DNA from: RGIG4097 sp964599875
GTDB lineage: Bacteria > Bacillota > Clostridia > Christensenellales > CAG-917
Direction: 5' to 3'
NCBI GenBank assembly: GCA_964599875.1
Contig: CAZRHE010000026.1
Location: 1 to 16,902 of the forward strand
DNA: 16,902 bases
Position numbers and translations under genes: made by a program. The notes beneath the pieces were generated by a model that searched no databases, was not told where the DNA came from, and worked only from the letters and a program-made list of their open reading frames with translations. Shown one piece after another: positions 1-4,480 of this stretch; the stretch's first letter is position 1, and every line of letters starts with the position of its first letter.

Positions 1-38
1 TCTCCGAAATTTTTGTATATGCTTTCAAGTCGTATCAT
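1..38 (-). CDS. ABC transporter ATP-binding protein, N-terminal fragment (cut by window edge)
   Basis: Only the first 12 codons are visible, reading MIRLESIYKNFG and then running off the window. This opening (beta strand, then K-x-F) is how the second ATPase of oligopeptide/nickel ABC transporters (OppF/NikE type) usually begins. Its ATG at 38 overlaps the TGA of the upstream ATPase in an ATGA junction, so the two are translationally coupled and probably form the heterodimeric ATPase pair of one importer. Identity rests on context as much as on sequence. Confidence 0.6.
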   Translation of the reverse strand, partial: MIRLESIYKNFG

Positions 39-928
39 TTTGCGCACCTCACTTGTCTGCCGCCCGCTTCTTTCAATGGAATATCGCGCTTGCACTTTTC
101 CTCTGCATACGGGCATCGCGAGTAGAAAGGACAGTCGCCGTTGTCGCCACGAAGTTTCGGATACGGGATAAGTCCGTTTTCGGGGAGCGCGGATAAAATC
201 GCGCGGGTGTAAGGGTGCAAAGGATTGTCGAAAACTTCGCGCGCATTTCCGCTTTCAAGCATTTTGCCGTTTGACACGACGAGGATTTTGTCGGCGATTT
301 TTGCAATATCCGTGTCGTGAGTTATGAGCAAAACGCCGCAATCGGGGAAAACCGTCCTTATGAGTTGCATATATTCGAATTTATGGTTTTCGTCTACGCC
401 GTTCGTGGGCTCGTCTGCAATGACGAGGCGTGCGGTCGAGCATGCGGATATCGCAAGCACGACTTTCATCGCCATTCCGCCAGAAAGTGCGGACGGATAA
501 TAGTTTGCGATTTTCTCGTCCAGCCCGACAAGACGGAGTTTTTTCGCGACGGCGGAGGGGATATCCTTTTTCTTGACGCCCGTTTTAATCATTGCGTCCG
601 CGATTTGCGCTCCGATTTTGCGGGTAGGATTCAGGCATTCTTTCCCTCCTTGGGGGATATAGACGATATCTTTGCCGAGAATTTTTTTCATATCTTTTTC
701 GTTTTGCAAGTCTTTGCCGAGGAAAGTCGTCTTCATCCCGATTGCTTTGACGTTTTTTGGCAGAAGTTTCATTATGGAATCCGCGATTATGGTTTTGCCC
801 GCGCCCGTTTGGCCGATTAGCGCAACCGTTTGTCCCTCTTCGATTGAAAAGGAAACGTCGTCTACGAGAGTCAGAGTAGACCTATCCGTTTTCGCTATGA
901 TTTTTCCGCTTGAGTAGTCCAGTATCAT
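35..928 (-). CDS. Oligopeptide/nickel-type ABC transporter ATP-binding protein (OppD/DppD/NikD-like)
   Basis: A cytoplasmic ATPase subunit that powers import of peptides, nickel or a similar small solute; the substrate cannot be told. All ABC motifs are present, numbered from the ATG at 928: Walker A GQTGAGKT (39-46), Q-loop Gln 92, signature LSGGM (147-151), Walker B LVIADE (167-172) and switch His 203 in LLITHD. The C-terminal LHPYT (236-240) and four cysteines (265, 271, 278, 294) match the oligo_HPY extension of the peptide/nickel branch. Length (297) is slightly below the family's usual 320 or so. An in-frame TTG at 967 would add 13 residues, but they contain the promoter and do not resemble the family, so I use the ATG. 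No Shine-Dalgarno is visible before it. A second ATPase follows with an ATGA overlap. A TetR gene diverges from it and may regulate it. Confidence 0.88.
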   Translation of the reverse strand: MILDYSSGKIIAKTDRSTLTLVDDVSFSIEEGQTVALIGQTGAGKTIIADSIMKLLPKNVKAIGMKTTFLGKDLQNEKDMKKILGKDIVYIPQGGKECLNPTRKIGAQIADAMIKTGVKKKDIPSAVAKKLRLVGLDEKIANYYPSALSGGMAMKVVLAISACSTARLVIADEPTNGVDENHKFEYMQLIRTVFPDCGVLLITHDTDIAKIADKILVVSNGKMLESGNAREVFDNPLHPYTRAILSALPENGLIPYPKLRGDNGDCPFYSRCPYAEEKCKRDIPLKEAGGRQVRCAK

Positions 929-938
929 ATCAATATAA

Positions 939-967
939 ATTGTATCATTATAGGTGGATTTAAGCAA
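939..967 (-). promoter_or_regulatory. Predicted promoter of the ABC ATPase gene
   Basis: On the minus strand TTGCTT (967-962), a 17-bp spacer and TACAAT (944-939) predict a transcript starting near 932, only about 4 nt before the ATG at 928. A second TATAAT lies at 952-947 but has no convincing -35. Either way the leader is 12 nt or less and lacks a ribosome site. Confidence 0.4.
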
Positions 968-1018
968 ACAAAAATCCCGATAATGTTCGGTTTATTTTTG
1001 TAAAAATCAAACTAAACG

Positions 1019-1036
1019 AAACAAAGAGTTTTGTTT
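1019..1036. repeat. 7-bp palindrome in the ABC/TetR divergent region
   Basis: AAACAAA (1019-1025) and TTTGTTT (1030-1036) form a perfect inverted repeat with a 4-nt centre, between the divergent ABC ATPase and TetR genes. It could be an operator. The AT-rich sequence makes chance occurrence possible. Confidence 0.3.
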
Positions 1037-1050
1037 GCTGGTAAAAACAA

Positions 1051-1082
1051 AACACGGGGTATTGACAATCGAACACGGAGTA
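1051..1082. promoter_or_regulatory. Direct-repeat candidate operator around the TetR -35 box
   Basis: AACACGGGGTA (1051-1061) and AACACGGAGTA (1072-1082) match at 10 of 11 positions and are offset by 21 bp, about two helical turns. They flank the -35 box at 1062-1067, so a protein bound to both would sit on one face of the DNA and could block the promoter. Autoregulation by the adjacent TetR protein is inferred; TetR operators are more often inverted repeats. Confidence 0.4.
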
Positions 1083-1091
1083 CGATATAAT
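1062..1091 (+). promoter_or_regulatory. Promoter of the TetR gene at 1109
   Basis: TTGACA (1062-1067), an 18-bp spacer and TATAAT (1086-1091) are both perfect hexamers. The predicted start is about 1098, which makes the leader begin right at the GAGG ribosome site (1098-1101), 7 nt before the ATG. This very short leader fits the leaderless or near-leaderless habit of other genes in the window. Confidence 0.75.
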
Positions 1092-1108
1092 AGGCGAGAG
1101 GTATAGTT

Positions 1109-1663
1109 ATGAATAAGAAAATCACCAAAACGAATGAAAAAATTTACGATGCTTTTGCCGAGGCGCTTCTTGAAAAAGACTACGACGACTTGCGCATACA
1201 AGACGTGCTCGATAAGTCGGGCGTTGCAAGGAGCACCTTTTACGCTCATTACAAAACGAAAGAGGACTTGTTAAAATCCGTATGCTCCACTATTTTCGGG
1301 CACGTATTTTCGCATACGCTCGAAGAGGAAAAGAGTCACGACTTTTCAAAATCTTCACTCCTTGATTATAAGCATTTCATCACGCATATCCTATATCACC
1401 TGCACGACGAAAAGACTTTGATTCATGCGATTTTGCTCTCTCAAAGCAAAGACTTATTCCTTGAATATTTGCGCGCGGCGATAGACGAATTCGCGACGGC
1501 GTGCGTTGACAACGGATTCGTTTCAACAAAGTCCGTGCCCAGAGAATTGCGTCTGGACGTCGTCAAGGAGAGTTTCATTTTGGTGGTGAGATATTGGGAT
1601 AAAACCGATTTCAAAGAAACCCCCGAAACGCTTACGGAATACTTCATCGGCTTGAACGCATAA
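1109..1663 (+). CDS. TetR/AcrR family transcriptional regulator
   Basis: A 184-residue DNA-binding regulator. The N-terminal TetR domain is clear: residues 8-22 form helix 1, and residues 29-48 (IQDVLDKSGVARSTFYAHYK) are the helix-turn-helix with the family's R-STFY-HY recognition helix. The C-terminal helices (about 60-184) are the ligand and dimer domain and resemble the short TetR_C type of clostridial regulators; the ligand is unknown. GAGG (1098-1101) supports the ATG. It diverges from an ABC transporter operon and has a direct-repeat candidate operator over its own promoter, so autoregulation and control of the transporter are reasonable but unproven. A shared terminator separates it from the convergent HAD gene. 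Confidence 0.88.
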   Translation: MNKKITKTNEKIYDAFAEALLEKDYDDLRIQDVLDKSGVARSTFYAHYKTKEDLLKSVCSTIFGHVFSHTLEEEKSHDFSKSSLLDYKHFITHILYHLHDEKTLIHAILLSQSKDLFLEYLRAAIDEFATACVDNGFVSTKSVPRELRLDVVKESFILVVRYWDKTDFKETPETLTEYFIGLNA

Positions 1664-1701
1664 GGATTTGGGTGTAATTTTTCAAAGCACAATACAGACT
1701 G

Positions 1702-1746
1702 AAAACGGCGTTTATTCTATTGAAACGATAGGATAAACGCCGTTTT
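1702..1746. terminator. Bidirectional intrinsic terminator between TetR and HAD genes
   Basis: AAAACGGCGTTTAT (1702-1715) pairs perfectly with 1733-1746, and the stem extends inward to about 19 bp with one mismatch around a short loop. The A-run on one side and T-run on the other make it usable from both strands by the convergent genes. Confidence 0.85.
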
Positions 1747-1781
1747 GTGTGATATCGATTGAATGAAGTCGGAACGGTCGA

Positions 1782-2471
1782 TTAGTCTAAATAACCCAAT
1801 ATGAAAGAGAGTGCGGTTTCTATATCCTCGAAATTATAGGTGACCTCCGACTTGTCTTCGACGTGTATTCCGACGGAGGTTTTCGCGTATCTGAACATGG
1901 GGTAGTCGTTGACTCCGTCCCCGACCGCTATCGTGGATTCGCGGGAGGAGCCTATTCTCGTTTCGAGATATTCAAGGGCGGTGTATTTGTCGTGTCCGTG
2001 GGGTACGAAATCGAAGGAGTCGCAATGCTCGTAGCAGTCGATATGCGTAAGTCTATCCGCGTTGTCGCGAAGGAATCCGCGTATGGTTTCAAACTCTTCT
2101 TCCGTCGTGGGGAAGGGGGTGAACATAATTTGATTGGGTTGCGTCCAAACGTTTGGAAGAAGGGCGGTTATTCCGCGTTTCAAAAAGTCGAGTTCTTCTC
2201 TCGCCTCATCCGACGAGCAAAGTATCACGTTTTCTTTAGGCGGTAAATCCACGCCGAATTGGACGGTGCATCCGTTTTCTCCGATGAGGATTGCGTCGGA
2301 TATGCCGAGTTGACGCGCGAATCCGCAAAGGTAGTAGGTGGGTTTGCCCGACGAAATCGCTATCCGCGATTTTTCGGACAGCGCGATAAGGGCGGAAACG
2401 GTGGACTGCGTCGCGCCTTTTCCGAGTTCTGCCAAAGTTCCGTCTAAATCGAATACAGTGAGTTTTTCCAT
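1782..2471 (-). CDS. HAD-superfamily phosphatase, Cof/phosphomannomutase-like (class IIB)
   Basis: A 229-residue cytoplasmic phosphatase, probably acting on a sugar phosphate or related small phosphoester; the exact substrate is not visible. The four HAD motifs are intact: motif I FDLDGTL with nucleophile Asp 8 and acid/base Asp 10; motif II SSGK (40-43); motif III Lys 162 (in HDKYTAL); motif IV GDGVND (184-189) with metal ligands Asp 185 and Asp 189. The cap between motifs II and III is the class IIB type. Motif I starts at residue 7, so the ATG at 2471 must be the start, yet no Shine-Dalgarno precedes it. The -10 box lies 6 nt upstream, pointing to a leaderless mRNA. It is a single-gene unit, convergent with the TetR gene. 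Confidence 0.85.
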   Translation of the reverse strand: MEKLTVFDLDGTLAELGKGATQSTVSALIALSEKSRIAISSGKPTYYLCGFARQLGISDAILIGENGCTVQFGVDLPPKENVILCSSDEAREELDFLKRGITALLPNVWTQPNQIMFTPFPTTEEEFETIRGFLRDNADRLTHIDCYEHCDSFDFVPHGHDKYTALEYLETRIGSSRESTIAVGDGVNDYPMFRYAKTSVGIHVEDKSEVTYNFEDIETALSFILGYLD

Positions 2472-2477
2472 GCGCTC

Positions 2478-2506
2478 ATTATAGCAATCTTTCTCGTCCT
2501 GCGCAA
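2478..2506 (-). promoter_or_regulatory. Promoter of the HAD gene, predicted leaderless
   Basis: On the minus strand TTGCGC (2506-2501), a 17-bp spacer and TATAAT (2483-2478). With normal -10 to +1 spacing the transcript begins at 2471, the A of the start ATG. No ribosome site could then exist in the mRNA. Confidence 0.65.
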
Positions 2507-2567
2507 GCGTTAATATCTTTCACCGTCCGCCGCGCGACGCTTTTAAGTAAAATAGTAAACTTATTGC

Positions 2568-2596
2568 TTGCTAAATTCGGAATTTGATTATATAAT
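2568..2596 (+). promoter_or_regulatory. Promoter of the iron alcohol dehydrogenase gene
   Basis: TTGCTA (2568-2573), a 17-bp spacer and a perfect TATAAT (2591-2596) give a predicted start near 2603 and a leader of about 48 nt. The leader ends in a full AGGAGG ribosome site (2637-2642), 8 nt before the ATG. Confidence 0.7.
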
Positions 2597-2650
2597 GTAT
2601 GCATAAAAATATACATAAGGGTATTCCTTAAAAATCAGGAGGCAATTTGT

Positions 2651-3880
2651 ATGAGCGTTAATCCTCTTTACAAGTTTGGTTGCAGAGTGTTCCAAAAAGC
2701 GGCGTGGTGCCTTATGTGGCTCATTCCGTGGAATCAAAACAAAAAGACTCTTTCCGGCCCCGGTTCCGTCAAAGAACTTCCCAAGTTCTTGAAATCCGAA
2801 GGCTTCAAGAGCATCCTTATCGTCACCGACGGCGGTCTTTACAATCTCGGTATGCACACCCCCATCCTCGAAGCATGCAAGGCTGAAGGTATGAATGCGT
2901 GCGTCTTCCACGAAGTCGTCCCCAATCCCACCATCGGCAATATCGAAGATGGTCTTAAGATGTTCCATGCGAACAACTGCGACGTCATCGTAGCACTCGG
3001 CGGCGGTTCTGCTATGGACTGCGCGAAGATTATCGGCGCAAGAGTCACGAAACCCAACAAGTCCGTTCCTCAAATGAAAGGCCTCGTCAAGATAATGAAG
3101 AGTTTCAAAGCCCCGCTCGTTGCAATCCCCACCACTTCCGGTACGGGTTCCGAAGCAACCCTCGCGGCGGTTATCTCCAACCCCGAAACTCACGAGAAGT
3201 ACCCCATCAACGACCCGTTCCTTATTCCCAGATACGTCGTTATGGACCCCGAACTCACTATCGGTCTTCCTCCTCACATCACCTCCACCACGGGTATGGA
3301 TGCATTGACTCACGCAGTCGAAGGCTATATCGGCGGAGAAAACACTTCTCAAACCAAGAAAGATTCCATCGAAGCGGTCAAACTCATCAACGACAACCTC
3401 AAACTCGCTTACGATGAACCCAAAAACCTCACCGCACGTAACAATATGCAACACGCGGCGTATCTCGCAGGCAAGGCGTTCACTCGTTCTTACGTCGGAT
3501 ACGTTCACGCAATCGCGCATACCCTCGGCGGCGAATACGGAGTACCTCACGGTCTTGCAAACGCGGTCATCCTTCCTTACGTCCTCAAAGCGTACGGCAA
3601 ATCCGCAGAGAAGAAACTCGCACAACTCGCAGACGTCATCGGCATCAAGGGCGAATGCAACTCCTGCAAGGCAAAGGCGTTCATTCAATGGATTGAAGAC
3701 CTCAACGCAGCAATGAACATCCCCACCAAAATCAGAGCGAAAGACGGTTCTCAACTCATCAAAGAAGAGGATCTCCCTCGCATGATAGAACACGCACTCG
3801 CAGAAGCGAACCCCCTCTATCCTTGTCCTCAAGTCTGGGGCAAAGAAGAAGTCGAAGCGATCTATCGCCAAATCATGTAA
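2651..3880 (+). CDS. Iron-containing alcohol dehydrogenase
   Basis: A 409-residue NAD(P)H-linked dehydrogenase of the Fe-ADH family, interconverting alcohols and aldehydes, typically to reoxidise NADH in fermentation. The cofactor motif GGGS (117-120) with Asp 123 and the TTSGTGSE loop (161-168) are present. The four metal ligands are Asp 217, His 221, His 286 and His 300, with the 4- and 14-residue spacing seen in FucO-type enzymes. Length is slightly above the usual 380-390 because of an extra N-terminal stretch with a hydrophobic WCLMWLIPW segment (19-27). Codons are strikingly C-ending (AAC, CTC, GTC, ATC) compared with neighbours, which together with the AGGAGG site suggests very high expression. 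It stands alone between its own promoter and terminator. Butanol- or propanediol-type substrates are possible; I cannot choose. Confidence 0.92.
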   Translation: MSVNPLYKFGCRVFQKAAWCLMWLIPWNQNKKTLSGPGSVKELPKFLKSEGFKSILIVTDGGLYNLGMHTPILEACKAEGMNACVFHEVVPNPTIGNIEDGLKMFHANNCDVIVALGGGSAMDCAKIIGARVTKPNKSVPQMKGLVKIMKSFKAPLVAIPTTSGTGSEATLAAVISNPETHEKYPINDPFLIPRYVVMDPELTIGLPPHITSTTGMDALTHAVEGYIGGENTSQTKKDSIEAVKLINDNLKLAYDEPKNLTARNNMQHAAYLAGKAFTRSYVGYVHAIAHTLGGEYGVPHGLANAVILPYVLKAYGKSAEKKLAQLADVIGIKGECNSCKAKAFIQWIEDLNAAMNIPTKIRAKDGSQLIKEEDLPRMIEHALAEANPLYPCPQVWGKEEVEAIYRQIM

Positions 3881-3902
3881 TAGCGACTTCGCACAAAAAC
3901 AC

Positions 3903-3929
3903 AAGGCACACCGTTACGGTGTGCCTTTT
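3903..3929 (+). terminator. Intrinsic terminator of the alcohol dehydrogenase gene
   Basis: AAGGCACACCG (3903-3913) and CGGTGTGCCTT (3917-3927) form a perfect 11-bp stem with a TTA loop, followed by T residues, 23 nt after the stop codon. Confidence 0.9.
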
Positions 3930-3961
3930 ACGTATCCGCGGTGTATTTGAAATTGCAAAAT

Positions 3962-4010
3962 CGTCATTATGAGAAATGCGGAGCACGTCGAAGGGTCGAC
4001 AGAAATCCAC
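3962..4010. repeat. Dispersed intergenic repeat-like sequence (CGTCATTATGAG type)
   Basis: The stretch beginning CGTCATTATGAGAAATGCGG and continuing through GTCGAAGGGTCGACAGAAATCC resembles the GTCATT-(C/A)TGAG...GAAGAATCC intergenic repeats I recall from many gut Firmicutes and Bacteroidetes. It is non-coding here and abuts the large inverted repeat at 4011. Only one copy is in the window, so repeat status comes from memory of the family. Confidence 0.35.
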
Positions 4011-4062
4011 TTGGGGACGGAGCAAAAAATGGAACTTTTTCCATTTTTTGCTCCGTCCCCAA
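4011..4062. repeat. Perfect 24-bp inverted repeat, REP/MITE-like element
   Basis: The arms at 4011-4034 and 4039-4062 are perfect reverse complements of 24 bp around a 4-nt loop (CTTT). Each outer end reads TTGGGGACGGAG. The arms resemble the GGGGACGG...CCGTCCCC palindromes scattered in many Clostridia and often linked to IS200-like (REP-associated) transposases, though none is in this window. It could also stop transcription. Confidence 0.7.
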
Positions 4063-4085
4063 ATTACCTAAATGAGAAGATAAAA

Positions 4086-4114
4086 AACCGCCGACGAGGT
4101 TTTCGTCAGCGGTT
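4086..4114 (-). terminator. Intrinsic terminator of the XRE gene, overlapping its stop codon
   Basis: On the minus strand AACCGCTGACGA (4114-4103) pairs with TCGTCGGCGGTT (4097-4086), 12 bp with one G-U, and is followed by a T-run. The stem's first bases include part of the gene's TAA (4115-4113). Confidence 0.8.
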
Positions 4115-4334
4115 AGTCGTTTGTTTTGCTTAATTCGTCGGGGACGTATTCGATGACTTCGGATACGGTGCAGTTTAATATTTTGCATAAGTCGTTGACT
4201 TTTGCGGTGCTGATTCCTTTTCCCTTCCGCAGTCTGTCAATCGTTGCGCTGCTTATTCCGTGCTTTTCTATGAGGGTGTAAGTGGATTCCCCTCGCTGTT
4301 TCATCGTTTTCCAAAACGGTTCGTACGTAATCAT
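4113..4334 (-). CDS. Small XRE (Cro/C1-type) helix-turn-helix regulator
   Basis: A 73-residue protein that is a single Cro/C1 helix-turn-helix domain with almost nothing else. The core TYTLIEKHGISSATIDRLRKGKGISTAKVNDLCKILNCTVSEVIEY (about 18-63) shows the five-helix pattern, with the GISSATIDRLRKGKG recognition segment. It is divergent from a leucine-rich-repeat lipoprotein; the shared region holds inverted repeats within both promoter spacers, so it probably represses itself and perhaps the lipoprotein. There is no Shine-Dalgarno before the ATG (minus-strand AATAAAAAC), and the -10 places the transcript start at the ATG. The function is inferred from the domain; the controlled signal is unknown. 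Confidence 0.85.
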   Translation of the reverse strand: MITYEPFWKTMKQRGESTYTLIEKHGISSATIDRLRKGKGISTAKVNDLCKILNCTVSEVIEYVPDELSKTND

Positions 4335-4340
4335 GTTTTT

Positions 4341-4369
4341 ATTGTAATTTGTAGTCTACATATTGACAA
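4341..4369 (-). promoter_or_regulatory. Promoter of the XRE gene, predicted leaderless
   Basis: On the minus strand TTGTCA (4369-4364), a 17-bp spacer and TACAAT (4346-4341) predict a start at 4334, the A of the ATG. Its -35 box overlaps the opposing -35 of the lipoprotein promoter (4363-4368), so the two promoters compete for the same site. Confidence 0.6.
4350..4360. promoter_or_regulatory. Candidate operator in the XRE promoter spacer
   Basis: TGTAG-T-CTACA is a perfect 5-1-5 inverted repeat between the -35 and -10 of the XRE promoter. It contains the TAGTC word also present in the larger repeat at 4369-4388, suggesting related half-sites for one regulator. Confidence 0.45.
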
Positions 4370-4391
4370 TAGTCATAAAAATGACTATAAT
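4363..4391 (+). promoter_or_regulatory. Consensus promoter of the leucine-rich-repeat lipoprotein gene
   Basis: TTGACA (4363-4368), exactly 17 bp, then TATAAT (4386-4391): a perfect sigma-A consensus. The predicted start is about 4398, giving an 83-nt leader. Such a strong promoter with an inverted repeat in its spacer is the usual design of a tightly repressed gene. A second TATAAT (4402-4407) lacks a -35. Confidence 0.8.
4369..4388. promoter_or_regulatory. Candidate operator: 8-4-8 inverted repeat in the lipoprotein promoter spacer
   Basis: ATAGTCAT (4369-4376), AAAA, ATGACTAT (4381-4388) is a perfect palindrome filling the spacer and entering the -10 box. A dimer bound here would block RNA polymerase. 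The adjacent XRE protein is the natural candidate, by inference. Confidence 0.6.
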
Positions 4392-4412
4392 ATGTAATAT
4401 CTATAATATGGG

Positions 4413-4466
4413 TAGAAAGCAAATTGATTATTCGGTCTGCATTGGCGGAATGATAAGTGCTTTCTA
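4413..4466 (+). promoter_or_regulatory. Folded 5' leader of the lipoprotein mRNA
   Basis: TAGAAAGC (4413-4420) pairs perfectly with GCTTTCTA (4459-4466), and inside it ATTATTC (4427-4433) pairs with GAATGAT (4448-4454), one G-U. The two-part hairpin ends directly against the AAGGAGAG ribosome site (4467-4474). It matches no riboswitch class I recognise; mRNA stabilisation or translational control are both possible. Confidence 0.45.
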
Positions 4467-4480
4467 AAGGAGAGAATTTT

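Noticed and set aside
2588..3904. 438-codon open frame on the minus strand opposite the iron alcohol dehydrogenase
   Set aside because: It mirrors a well-supported gene. Its Cys/Val/Arg-rich composition follows from C-ending codons on the other strand, and it has no domain likeness.
3967..4188. 73-codon minus-strand frame through the inverted repeat
   Set aside because: It is formed by repeat sequence and the XRE terminator and has no ribosome site or family likeness.
4413..4466. Known riboswitch in the lipoprotein leader
   Set aside because: The fold is real but no conserved core of a known class could be seen, so no class is assigned.
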